Shown in pieces: positions 54,084 through 63,549 of a stretch of 64,000 nt of DNA; within the stretch, counting starts at the first letter, position 1; every line of letters starts with the position of its first letter. This DNA comes from Armatimonadota bacterium (GTDB lineage: Bacteria > Armatimonadota > UBA5829 > DTJY01), in NCBI GenBank assembly GCA_029907255.1, contig JARYMF010000005.1:186001-250000 (forward strand), in the 5' to 3' direction. Position numbers and translations under genes: made by a program. Under the pieces are notes generated by a model. The model made no database searches. It worked only from the letters and a program-made list of their open reading frames with translations, and had not been told where the DNA came from.

Positions 54084-55120
54084 TAGTTCTTGAGGGCGGT
54101 CAAGCAAAGCAAAATAACCTCATTGTTTTTTTTGAAGCCGAAGATTGGGAGGACGAATTCATTCGAACAAGCCGCCTAAAAGAATACAATCCTCGGCTTT
54201 ACCGCGAGCGACTAACCGAAGATACAGCAGTCCTGGCTGAAGATGCAGAAATCGTGTCAGTCTTCATATATTCCGACCTCAAGAAACCAACGCTTGACAA
54301 GTTACCAAAGTTACGAATGATCGCTACCCGCTCGACAGGTTACGACCACATTGACCTTCGAGAATGCGAGCGGAGGGGAATTGCTGTAGCGAATGTCCCG
54401 TTTTACGGCGAAAATACAGTTGCCGAACATGCCTTCGGACTGATTCTTTCTCTTTCTCGCAAAATTCACAAGGCAACAATGCGCACTTCGCGACTTGACT
54501 TTTCGCTTGAGAACTTGCGTGGTTTCGACCTGAAAGGCAAGACCATTGGCGTCGTCGGAGCCGGAAGAATTGGTCTGCATGTAGTACGCATTGCTAAAGG
54601 ATTTGGAATGGAGGTTCTTGTATATGACGTTCGCCAAGAACCACTGCTAGCAGAGGTTCTGGGATTCACCTATGTCCCGTTCGAGGATCTCCTTCAGCGC
54701 TCGGACATTATAACTTTGCATGTTCCTCTCACTAATGCAACTTATCATATGATAAATAGCAGCAATATAAATCTCATCAAGCATGGAGCAATTTTGATAA
54801 ATACCGCTAGGGGAGCAATAGTCGAGACGGAAGCTCTCCTAACGGCACTCGACCAAGGCATTCTAAGTGGTGCGGGACTCGACGTCTTTGAAGGCGAAGA
54901 ATCAGTGAAAGAAGAAACTGCCCTGCTGGTTCAAAAGCTGCCACGTGAGAAACTCCGAGAAATACTTTTAAGCTATGCCCTTCTCCACCGTGACAACGTT
55001 GTTATCACACCTCACATTGGATTTTATTCCGAGGAAGCTCTTCTTCGCATAATGCAAACAACAGAAGAGAATATCATGAGCTTCTTAGAAGGAAAAAAGA
55101 TAAACCTAGTCGCAGCATGA
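54068..55120 (+). CDS. D-isomer-specific 2-hydroxyacid dehydrogenase (D-lactate dehydrogenase-like)
   Basis: A 350-residue NAD-dependent dehydrogenase. The Rossmann loop is GVVGAGRIGLHVVRIA near residue 160. Catalytic residues are placed as expected: Arg in NTARGAIVETEALL near 242, Glu in the DVFEGEE region near 275, and His in TPHIGFYSEEAL near 315. RSTGYDHIDLRECERRGI near 89 fits D-lactate and related reductases. It could reduce pyruvate or hydroxypyruvate. The 16-base overlap with the BON gene makes it the fourth member of a tight operon. Confidence 0.88.
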   Translation: MEKKLIVLEGGQAKQNNLIVFFEAEDWEDEFIRTSRLKEYNPRLYRERLTEDTAVLAEDAEIVSVFIYSDLKKPTLDKLPKLRMIATRSTGYDHIDLRECERRGIAVANVPFYGENTVAEHAFGLILSLSRKIHKATMRTSRLDFSLENLRGFDLKGKTIGVVGAGRIGLHVVRIAKGFGMEVLVYDVRQEPLLAEVLGFTYVPFEDLLQRSDIITLHVPLTNATYHMINSSNINLIKHGAILINTARGAIVETEALLTALDQGILSGAGLDVFEGEESVKEETALLVQKLPREKLREILLSYALLHRDNVVITPHIGFYSEEALLRIMQTTEENIMSFLEGKKINLVAA

Positions 55121-55121
55121 C

Positions 55122-55164
55122 ACAATGGGGATTGGGCCATCGTTTCATCCCTAATCCCCATTGT
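55122..55164 (+). terminator. Hairpin between convergent operons
   Basis: ACAATGGGGATT (55122-55133) and AATCCCCATTGT (55153-55164) form a 12-base-pair perfect stem, extendable inward, two bases after the dehydrogenase stop. The following sequence is A/T-rich without a clean T-run. It probably ends the plus-strand operon and protects it from convergent transcription. Confidence 0.5.
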
Positions 55165-55180
55165 AAACATGCATATTTTA

Positions 55181-57655
55181 CTATTTTAATATCCTCTCTT
55201 CAGGGCCACTAGCTGCAATGCGCTCTTCCTCTTCTTTCTCCTCTGGCCTTTCCTCTTCAGGGGCTTGACCGTATTCTTTGACAACCTCTGCAAACTGCAG
55301 AAGCTTTGCGTCTGCACGGCCGAGAACTGTATCTGGAGGGTAATTTCCCTTTAAATCTCTCTCTCCCGCTGGAACACCTGTAAGAATCTCTATCCCTTCT
55401 TCTATTGTTTTAATGGGCCAAATATGAAACTTACCTTCCCGCACAGCATCAACTATTTCTTCCTTCAGCATTAAATGGCGAACATTTTGATGTGGGATGA
55501 TTACACCTTGTTCGCCTGTTAGACCCTTTGCTTTACAAACGGCGTAGAATCCCTCAATCTTTTCCGTCGCACCACCAATTGGCTGAATCTCGCCTTTTTG
55601 GTTGACGGAACCAGTAACAGCAATTCCCTGCTTGATTGGAATATCAGAAAGACTTGACAGCAAAGCGTAAAGCTCCGCGCTTGATGCGCTATCTCCCTCG
55701 ACACCTTCATATAACTGTTCAAAGGTGAGACTCGCGCTAAGGGTGAGAGGCTTATTATGCGCAAATTTCGATCCCAGATAGCTTGAAAGAATCATGACTC
55801 CTTTGTTGTGAATAGGCCCGCTGAGTTTGACTTCGCGCTCAATGTTAACTACCCCAGCCTTGCCAATAAATGTCCGAGCCGTGATTCTTGAAGGCCGACC
55901 GAACGTATAGTCGCCAATTTGGTAAACGGAAAGACCATTCACCTGGCCGACGACAGCGCCATCGGTATCTATCATTATTACACCCTGTTCTATTAGCTCT
56001 TGGATCTTTTGCTCAATCAAATTCGAACGGTAGACCTTCTCTTCAATTGCTTTTTGGACATCTTCTGCCATGACAACGGCATTGCCATTTTTGCTAGCCC
56101 AGAAGCTCGCCTCGCTAACTAGGTCTGCAATCTCAATAAACCTGGTGGAAAGCTTTTCCTTATCTGAAATTAAGCGCGAACCATATTCCACTACTTTCGC
56201 CACTGCGCTCTTATGGAACGGCCGGAGATTGCATTCTTTCACTCTAGCTGCGATAAACTGAGCATATTTTTCAATGTTTTCATCTGTGCGCTTCATCTCG
56301 ATATCAAAGTCGGCTTTTACCTTGAAAAGCTTGCGAAAATCTTCATCCACTGCGTAGAGTATATGGTAAACCAACGGACTGCCGATTAGAATAACTTTAA
56401 CATCCACCGGGATTGGTTCTGGTTTCAAAGTTGATGTAGGAATCAAGCCATAATATTCTGCGATGTTCTCTATACGTACTTCGCCGCTCCGAAGCGTGCG
56501 TTTTAATGCGTCCCACGACATTGGGCTAAGAAGTACATCAAGGGCTTGCAATACCAAATAGCCGCCGTTTGCCTTGTGGAGCGCGCCAGCTTTGATTTGC
56601 GTAAAATCTGTCACCAAAGCCCCCAACCGCGCCTTGAAGTCTACGCGACCAATCAAGTTGTAATAAGTGGGATTGTTTTCAACTACAATCGGCGCGCCCT
56701 TTTGTTCCGAGTTATCAACAATAAGATTTACACTATATCGCTCAAAAGATGGCCCTGCTTGAAGTTCTTCAAGGCCAGGAATTGAAACCTTTGCTTTCTC
56801 GGGTGCCTTGAAATCTTCCAAATGGTCCATCATGTCATCTCGCACTTGCCCAAGGTATTCAACAACTTCCTCATGCTCCTTATACTTTTCGAACAACTCA
56901 TCCAGAAGATGACCTATTGCGAACAATGCAACTTCACGGTCAAGACGGGCAATTCGCTCACTAGCTTCTTTCTCCAATTTTCTCGCCTTGGCAAGACTCT
57001 GCCGAATCATTTCCTGGAGCTTTTCACTACGCCTCTGAATCTCTTCCTTTACCTCATCCGGCAAGTGCTCGAATTCCTCGCGTGAAATTGGCTTTCCATG
57101 CATTAGAGGAACAGTGATTATACCAATTTGCGTTACCTCCATTGCCAAGCCCATCTGTTCAGCTTGTTTCTGCAAATCAGCAAGCATTTTTCCACGTTGC
57201 TGCTGAACCTCATTTAAAATTTCATTCTTCCGCTTTTCGTAATTTTCGTCCTCAAATGCTCGAGGGATTTCCCTTTTCGCCGCCTCCACAAGTTCGTCCA
57301 TGTCTCTAACAAGCTGAGTCCCCATCCCAGGCGGCAGAAAGATGGCGTTTGGCTTGTCTGGCTCCTTAAAGTTATTCACGTAGCAAATGTCATTTGGCAC
57401 GGGTTCGGTTTTCGCCTGCTCCGCAAGAAACGCCTGAACCGTCGAATTTCGACCAGTGCCTGTAGGACCCGAGACATAGAGATTGAAACCACGCATTTTA
57501 ATATCAAACCCAAAGTTAAGAGCATTAACACCCCGGTCCTGACCGACTGTTCCCTCAAGCACAGGTATGTCATTGGTTGTCTCGAATCTTAAGGTATTTG
57601 GGTCACAAAAGCGTCTTAACTCATCTGCAGAAACTTCGGTGTATCTAGTAGCCAT
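55181..57655 (-). CDS. Lon-like ATP-dependent protease (AAA_32/Lon_C family)
   Basis: An 824-residue Lon-related protease. The N-terminal AAA part has LYVSGPTGTGRNSTVQ near residue 60, a Walker A with Arg-Asn in place of Gly-Lys, as seen in this family. A long coiled-coil insertion spans about 150-260. The C-terminal protease domain has the Ser-Lys dyad in EGDSASSAELYALLSSL and VTGSVNQKGEIQPIGG. The ATG at 57655 has GGGAGG seven bases upstream; an upstream frame to 57670 is ignored. It ends in a Glu-rich tail. Expected role: quality control of damaged proteins. Confidence 0.92.
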   Translation of the reverse strand: MATRYTEVSADELRRFCDPNTLRFETTNDIPVLEGTVGQDRGVNALNFGFDIKMRGFNLYVSGPTGTGRNSTVQAFLAEQAKTEPVPNDICYVNNFKEPDKPNAIFLPPGMGTQLVRDMDELVEAAKREIPRAFEDENYEKRKNEILNEVQQQRGKMLADLQKQAEQMGLAMEVTQIGIITVPLMHGKPISREEFEHLPDEVKEEIQRRSEKLQEMIRQSLAKARKLEKEASERIARLDREVALFAIGHLLDELFEKYKEHEEVVEYLGQVRDDMMDHLEDFKAPEKAKVSIPGLEELQAGPSFERYSVNLIVDNSEQKGAPIVVENNPTYYNLIGRVDFKARLGALVTDFTQIKAGALHKANGGYLVLQALDVLLSPMSWDALKRTLRSGEVRIENIAEYYGLIPTSTLKPEPIPVDVKVILIGSPLVYHILYAVDEDFRKLFKVKADFDIEMKRTDENIEKYAQFIAARVKECNLRPFHKSAVAKVVEYGSRLISDKEKLSTRFIEIADLVSEASFWASKNGNAVVMAEDVQKAIEEKVYRSNLIEQKIQELIEQGVIMIDTDGAVVGQVNGLSVYQIGDYTFGRPSRITARTFIGKAGVVNIEREVKLSGPIHNKGVMILSSYLGSKFAHNKPLTLSASLTFEQLYEGVEGDSASSAELYALLSSLSDIPIKQGIAVTGSVNQKGEIQPIGGATEKIEGFYAVCKAKGLTGEQGVIIPHQNVRHLMLKEEIVDAVREGKFHIWPIKTIEEGIEILTGVPAGERDLKGNYPPDTVLGRADAKLLQFAEVVKEYGQAPEEERPEEKEEEERIAASGPEERILK

Positions 57656-57913
57656 TGGTACTCCTCCCATTTCTCACGCTTCCTGTAGTTTGCCTTAAAC
57701 TCAGCATTATCTTGGCCAACACTATTCATATACCAGTTACCCATCACAAATGAGTGCGAAACTGAATCCCTCGGCATAAAACTTGGCTAGCGCCGATTTG
57801 TTGGAATGTATCTTGAAATTCGAAGGAGGCTCATATCTGTTTTGCGGATTAGTAATAGGAATAAGCAACTGCTGGGTATTTCAGATATAACTATTCACAC
57901 GGGAGCGTTACTT

Positions 57914-60900
57914 ATGCGGCCAAGAATACCCATTTTTATAACTGTCGTAGCTCTCGTTGTTCTTGCGGGGATACTATTGGTTGCCATATCAAATCAGATT
58001 AACCGGTTTCTTAACTTGCTTCCACGGGCTGTCGAAGCTGAGTTAGAAAGAAATATCCATAGGCAAGTCAGCGTAAAGTCTACAAGAATTAGCAATCTCG
58101 GAACTCTAATTATAACTGGACTTCGCATTGCCAACGGCAAATCATTTGAGCAAGGAACCTTTTTTACCGCCGAACGCGTGGTAATTCGCATAAATTTCAT
58201 CCGCTTTGTCCTTAATGGAAATCTTGCTCGCAACACTAGAACTGTAACTTTGATAAATCCCCGCCTAAGATTAGCAAGAAACAAGCATGGTGTTTGGAAC
58301 TTCGAAGATCTTCTTCGCCTTCCGCTAGCCCCGCCTGAAAAGCGTTTTAGGGGGAAGGTACTCATCCAATCCGCCCACCTCAGCATTGTAGACTATGCCG
58401 CTCGCCTTTCCAAACTGCCTGAAACTAACACACTAAAAGGCATATCTGGAAGCTTAGATTTTGGCCCCACCAGATGGTTTCTTATAGACCTTGCCGGACA
58501 AGGTTCGACCCAAAAACTTAAAGCCATTAGAGCCTTCGGTAAGTGGGGATTAAATACACCAACAACCAATCTAACCTTAAGAATTTCAAACGCAAATGCC
58601 GCTTATTGGCTTGACTACCTCACAGATATACACTCTTGGAGCATTAGCAAAGGTAGATTTGATGCTAGGGTGGTGCTATTCCAACCAAAAGGTAAAGCGA
58701 TTACTACGCGTGGAAAAGTTAATCTTCGAAACTCAAGCATTACGAGTCCATATCTAGTATCGCCTATTCGCGCATTTACAGCAGATATTGCATTTGTTGG
58801 CACTAACTTAACCATAACTGGTCATGGACATCTAAACAATTCACCGCTCACAGTACAAGGGGAAATACATGGCTTAACACCTAGCCGGCTCCGCTTGCTT
58901 ATTGCATCTGAAAGACTCAACCTCGAAACAATCCAAAAAACCGTAAAGCCACTTCCAAGATTGCCCAACTTACGCTGGCCATCTCCCGCCAAGCTGAGCG
59001 CCTTAATCACAGGAACGACTCAGCGCCCCGTGATAAAAGCCGCAATAACAGTTCCTCACGCAGTCATACTGGGCAAAAATTTAACCAACCTATCTGCGCA
59101 AGGATTTTATCGTGACGGCGTCATAACCATTAACAGGCTAGTTGGAAGAGCATACAAAGGAAACATTCTACTGAGTTCGCGTATTTTTGTCCGAAGTAAC
59201 CGCATCACGGCTTCGGGTAAAATATTAGGCATAAGCCTTGCTGCCTTTCAGCCTCAATTTCGCGAACCAATTTCAGGGTTTGCCGATGCGGAATTTTCAA
59301 TTGACTTCCTAAGAAGACTCCGCAAGGCAAACGTGGTGGTTAATGTACAGAGTGGTAAACTTGGCAACTTATTGGTAAGCCAAGGCCGAGCAGATATTGT
59401 CTTCACCGGACCAAAACTAGCACAGGCTGAAGTAACCATAAGCCAAAGCATCGCTCCTGGCATCTTAATCGAAAAAGGAACAGGGAGCATTTTACTGCAG
59501 AATCGCACAATATTGATAAGGCATGCAGCGATTAACACATTAAAAGGACAGGTCAAAGCAACTGGAAGCTTAACTAATGACGGTATCCTTAATCTGCAAG
59601 TCTATGCTAGCAACATTAGCTTGCCAATTCTTCTACAACCATTCGGTTATGAACAGCTTGCTGGCATTGCTAATTTCGAAGGCACACTCTCTGGCACAAT
59701 ATCTAATCCTAAACTTGCTGGGCAGATAAACCTCTACAAAGGAACCCTACTTGGGTTCGAATATGATTTTGTTACTGGCAAACTTGCCGCTACACGCCAA
59801 GAATTAATGTTGGAAAACCCAAAACTTAGGGCCAGGGAAGCTGAGATAACAACCTCCGGACAGATTATTATTGCGAAACAACGTCCTCCAAGAGCAGAAT
59901 TAAGTTTGAAAGGACGTCAACTACCTCTGCCGCAATTGGTCACCTTGTTTAACATACCTTTGCAAGCAAGTGGAACTGCCTCTGCGGACTTAACAATTAC
60001 AGGAAGTTATCCCAACCTGATGGCCGAAGGTGAAGTCGCACTTCTCAATACCACTGTCTCCAACATACCTATAGACGAGGCACGGTTGACGCTAAATACT
60101 GTTGGACGCGAGACTGCCATTAATAGGTTTTACGCTAAAAGAGGCGAGATGCTCATAACTGGAAGTGGAACGATTGGAACGTCTGGCAGAATCGAGGCAA
60201 ACCTTCAAGGTGAGAACTTAATGCTTAGTTTACTGAACCCAATCCTCAAACCATATTTCACGCTTGACGGTCCTGTTTCATTTGGCGGAACGATTACTGG
60301 AACACTCAATAATCCAACTATTTCCGCCATGATTGAGTCAAGCGCTCCCATAATCAATAGCCAACCTTTTGAGCAATTATCTGCGAATCTCTCATGGAAC
60401 CGCAATCGGCTTCTTTTGTCAAAAGCAATTCTCTCCTTTCAAACAGGCGTTGTGGAAATTTCTCAAGCAAACTATACTAAAGCACCTAAATCACTTGACT
60501 TACTAACTTCAACAACATCGCTTAGCATAGAACGCCTACTTGCCGTGCTTCAGAATGCACCAATAATAGACACCGACCAAGGCAAAGAGCTTCGGTCGTT
60601 TCTCCAATCAATTCCCAAACCAACATCAGGTTTAATAACAGCCAACGCTTTGTTTACCAACATTTTTGGACACCCTTCGGGAAATATAAGTCTCACTGGG
60701 TTAGATGTTATTATCGGAGGGCAAGAAGTTGGAATAATCAATGCTAGCGCTCGCCTTTCAGAAGGCATTTGGCTTATAGACCAACTTCAGCTAAATTCGG
60801 AAAGCCACACGGCCAGCATTCAAGGCTCAATTGGTCCCAACAAGACAATTAACATTACAGGCAGTGGCGAGGATGTCCCTCTCAAAATATTAGGGCAGCT

Positions 60901-62467
60901 TCTCCATCAACCCGACCTTGACGGAAAACTCACATTTACCCTAACCGCAACGGGCTCTACAAACGCGCCAGTTGTGGAAATGTCCACAGAAGCGAAAAAT
61001 GTCACCATTCGCAATTTATTTTTCGACAATGTCACAGCCGACCGGCTCATAATCGCCACCAACCGGCTGTCTTCAGAATGCATTATAGCCACAACTAATT
61101 CGAACTCTCTTGTTATTTCAGGGTCGATTCCGTTTAACTTCAAACCACTGGGAATTCCTGCTGACCAACCTATTGACATCAAAGTTGAAATCCCAAAGCA
61201 CGACCTTTCAATATTTGAAAATCTAACCCCTTTAATCAAAGCCGCAAGCGGAAGCCTGGATATGAACCTCCTGGTAACTGGAACGTTTGAAAACCCACAG
61301 CTGAAGGGCAACCTTGAAGTTAAAGATGGTGTCATAAGATTAGACCGATTCGAAAACGACTTCACCAACCTGAGAGTGAGCGCAACTTTTGAAAACTCGG
61401 TGTTGCTTATCGACCATTTTACCGGCGCATCATCGTCAGGCGGAACATTCTATGTTGGCGGAAATATAGTGTTCCCCAATTTGTCCTCAGCCGTATTCAC
61501 AAACTTCGTGGTGCTTAATGACCTGACCCTTCGTACCTCCAACATTACTGGTGCATATGACGAACATATGCGGCTCAGCGCTACCGGGCAAGTAACTGTG
61601 ACGGGCGAGTTGCCTTCCCCGCTCATCCAAGGGCAGATTGTTGTAAACAATGCTCTTATGGAAGCTCCTCCAGAAATGCCGCCATCTTTTACGCCAACAG
61701 TCCACAAAATGTTTAATCCAAGGTTTGACATTTCTTTGACCCTGGCTGAAAACGTAGAGGTTCGCCGTGGGCAACTTACTGCCAGCATAGTAGGCCCACT
61801 CAATGTAAGCGGAAATCTCAGCCAACCAACAATCGTTGGAACTTTTGCAATTAGAAAGGGCACTCTGAGTTATCCTGGGCGAACCTTCAACTTGGCGCCC
61901 GGCGGAACTGCCACTCTTGTCTTCCAGCCACCAGAGTCTAGAATTAGCGTTGATGTGGTAGCAAATACCCGAATTACCACTGTTTCGCCTGCAACAGGTC
62001 GAATCACCCGGTATACTGTAAACTTTGACATTTCAGGACTAATCGGCAATCTCGATATAGATGTAACAAGCTCGCCACCTGGTTTAACTAGAGAACAAGC
62101 ACTTGGCTTAGTCTTTCAACCAACACAAATCGAGGCGTTTCTAAGAGGTGAGCCTTTCGGGCAGGTTTTGCAAAGGCAGCTTCCACAAATTCTTTTAGGA
62201 GCAGCACTTCCAACCCTTTTTGAAGAGTTTGAAACAGGGCCATTTGTCATAGCAATTGAGCCCGGGTTTGATATACCATTAATTTTAAATGTAAGCACGT
62301 CGTTGACCCCGAAGCTATCACTAACTTATAGCAGATCGTTGGTCTCAAACCGCCTATTCAATAGCCTTGGGATAAGCTATACGCTTTCGCGAAGGACAGA
62401 TTTTACCATCCTTATTGAAGACGAAAACGAAGTAACTTATCTCCTGCAAGCCGCATGGCGGTTCTAG
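57914..62467 (+). CDS. TamB-like translocation/assembly protein (AsmA/DUF490 superfamily)
   Basis: A 1,517-residue envelope protein with one N-terminal membrane anchor (IFITVVALVVLAGILLVAI). A very long repetitive beta-rich body follows, with many short G-x-L-x-I-x-G units such as GSLTNDGILNLQVYAS. The C-terminal 330 residues carry the TamB (DUF490) domain: GTLSYPGRTFNLAPGGTATL, SSPPGLTREQALGLVF, LLGAALPTLF and the closing LQAAWRF. TamB-like bridges carry lipid or help insert outer-membrane proteins, so this is direct evidence for a diderm envelope. The ATG at 57914 has GGGAG eight bases upstream; the frame is open back to 57806. No tamA/BamA gene is adjacent in the window. Confidence 0.88.
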   Translation: MRPRIPIFITVVALVVLAGILLVAISNQINRFLNLLPRAVEAELERNIHRQVSVKSTRISNLGTLIITGLRIANGKSFEQGTFFTAERVVIRINFIRFVLNGNLARNTRTVTLINPRLRLARNKHGVWNFEDLLRLPLAPPEKRFRGKVLIQSAHLSIVDYAARLSKLPETNTLKGISGSLDFGPTRWFLIDLAGQGSTQKLKAIRAFGKWGLNTPTTNLTLRISNANAAYWLDYLTDIHSWSISKGRFDARVVLFQPKGKAITTRGKVNLRNSSITSPYLVSPIRAFTADIAFVGTNLTITGHGHLNNSPLTVQGEIHGLTPSRLRLLIASERLNLETIQKTVKPLPRLPNLRWPSPAKLSALITGTTQRPVIKAAITVPHAVILGKNLTNLSAQGFYRDGVITINRLVGRAYKGNILLSSRIFVRSNRITASGKILGISLAAFQPQFREPISGFADAEFSIDFLRRLRKANVVVNVQSGKLGNLLVSQGRADIVFTGPKLAQAEVTISQSIAPGILIEKGTGSILLQNRTILIRHAAINTLKGQVKATGSLTNDGILNLQVYASNISLPILLQPFGYEQLAGIANFEGTLSGTISNPKLAGQINLYKGTLLGFEYDFVTGKLAATRQELMLENPKLRAREAEITTSGQIIIAKQRPPRAELSLKGRQLPLPQLVTLFNIPLQASGTASADLTITGSYPNLMAEGEVALLNTTVSNIPIDEARLTLNTVGRETAINRFYAKRGEMLITGSGTIGTSGRIEANLQGENLMLSLLNPILKPYFTLDGPVSFGGTITGTLNNPTISAMIESSAPIINSQPFEQLSANLSWNRNRLLLSKAILSFQTGVVEISQANYTKAPKSLDLLTSTTSLSIERLLAVLQNAPIIDTDQGKELRSFLQSIPKPTSGLITANALFTNIFGHPSGNISLTGLDVIIGGQEVGIINASARLSEGIWLIDQLQLNSESHTASIQGSIGPNKTINITGSGEDVPLKILGQLLHQPDLDGKLTFTLTATGSTNAPVVEMSTEAKNVTIRNLFFDNVTADRLIIATNRLSSECIIATTNSNSLVISGSIPFNFKPLGIPADQPIDIKVEIPKHDLSIFENLTPLIKAASGSLDMNLLVTGTFENPQLKGNLEVKDGVIRLDRFENDFTNLRVSATFENSVLLIDHFTGASSSGGTFYVGGNIVFPNLSSAVFTNFVVLNDLTLRTSNITGAYDEHMRLSATGQVTVTGELPSPLIQGQIVVNNALMEAPPEMPPSFTPTVHKMFNPRFDISLTLAENVEVRRGQLTASIVGPLNVSGNLSQPTIVGTFAIRKGTLSYPGRTFNLAPGGTATLVFQPPESRISVDVVANTRITTVSPATGRITRYTVNFDISGLIGNLDIDVTSSPPGLTREQALGLVFQPTQIEAFLRGEPFGQVLQRQLPQILLGAALPTLFEEFETGPFVIAIEPGFDIPLILNVSTSLTPKLSLTYSRSLVSNRLFNSLGISYTLSRRTDFTILIEDENEVTYLLQAAWRF

Positions 62468-62476
62468 TTAAGCGGT

Positions 62477-62911
62477 TTACTTTGCAGGTACTAACAACAC
62501 TGAACATGTGGCCTCATGTAGAATACCCTCAGCAACACTTCCAAGGAGAATCTGCTCAATTGCGCTCGTGCCAGCGCCCCTGCGACCTATCACAATCAAA
62601 TCATATGAGCCTTCACGAGCATAACGCAGTATTGACGACACAGCAGACCCAAAAACAATCTCTTCTTTCGGTTCAACCTCCGCCTGCTCAAAAACACGCC
62701 TTGTGTCCTCGAGTATTCCCTTAGCATGCATTTCCAAATGTTTTCGCAGGTCCCCGTCTTCGTGCGAATCTATAGACAACCCAATTCGAAGCGGCATTTC
62801 AACTACAGTAATTACAGTAACAGCAGCCCCATACCGCTTAGCCAAGTCAGCCGCGAACTCAGCGGCTCTAATCGCAAACGGCGATCCATCGGTCGGCAAA
62901 AGTATTTTCAT
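62477..62911 (-). CDS. Universal stress protein (UspA family), second copy
   Basis: A 144-residue UspA-domain protein. MKILLPTDGSPFAIRAAEFA begins it, and VIGRRGAGTSAIEQILLGSV near residue 105 is the ATP-binding G-x2-G-x9-G-S pattern. It is only distantly similar to the copy at 52.9 kb. The start at 62911 fits the family; several upstream in-frame starts (to GTG 62926) are possible, with AGGTG just ahead. It converges on tamB with a nine-base gap. Confidence 0.9.
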   Translation of the reverse strand: MKILLPTDGSPFAIRAAEFAADLAKRYGAAVTVITVVEMPLRIGLSIDSHEDGDLRKHLEMHAKGILEDTRRVFEQAEVEPKEEIVFGSAVSSILRYAREGSYDLIVIGRRGAGTSAIEQILLGSVAEGILHEATCSVLLVPAK

Positions 62912-63134
62912 TATCATCAGCATCACCTAAATTCGAACAACTTGTAACTGTCTACCCAAATTAAAGCTCACATAATCAAAACTACTTGAAGCAGCCTTAT
63001 TTTCGAAAAGCACCGATTGATTTCTTAAGATTTTGACTTGACAGAAGGAAATATGTATTAAGCGCCGAATTGATTATAGGTGCAAAACAATATTTGCTTT
63101 TGCAACCCAAACTCCCCAAAGGAGGCGTTTAAAA

Positions 63135-63518
63135 ATGACGCCCACCGAACCATCGGCTCGTGAAAAGGCCTCTCAACTGCTGCGCGAAGGCCTATATAAT
63201 GAAAGCATTGAGTTCCTTGAAGAGGCCCTGAGAGAAAATCCAAAAGACCCAGAAATTCACCTCTACTTAGGCTATGCCTATGCAAAGCTAGATCAACTCG
63301 ACAAGTCCATCGAAGTGTTGGAAAAAGCGGTTGACGTTGCACCAACTTCGCCAAAAGTGCATTACAACCTAGGCGTAGCATACCACAAAGCAAATAACCT
63401 AACTGGGGCTAAGGAAGAATACTTGCGGGCACTGGGATTGGATCCAACATATTCGTTGGCTAGACAAGCTCTCGAAGGCTTAGACCAGCAAACTGGAGGG
63501 ACAACCCCGGCAAAGTAA
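63135..63518 (+). CDS. TPR-repeat protein
   Basis: A 127-residue soluble protein with three tetratricopeptide repeats, roughly residues 7-40, 41-74 and 75-108 (ESIEFLEEALRENPKDPEIH, LYLGYAYAKLDQLDKSIEVL, YNLGVAYHKANNLTGAKEEY). It ends in a short polar tail. Such proteins are scaffolds for protein contacts; the partner is unknown. AAAGGAGG lies nine bases before the ATG. It stands between the stress-protein gene and the partial nitrilase gene. Confidence 0.88.
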   Translation: MTPTEPSAREKASQLLREGLYNESIEFLEEALRENPKDPEIHLYLGYAYAKLDQLDKSIEVLEKAVDVAPTSPKVHYNLGVAYHKANNLTGAKEEYLRALGLDPTYSLARQALEGLDQQTGGTTPAK

Positions 63519-63549
63519 GAGGACAAGCACCATGGGGCGGCTTTCTCTG

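Noticed and set aside
62911-62947. Repeated short ATG/GTG starts ahead of the second universal stress protein, considered as a leader peptide
   Set aside because: All are in the same frame as the gene and simply give alternative N-termini.
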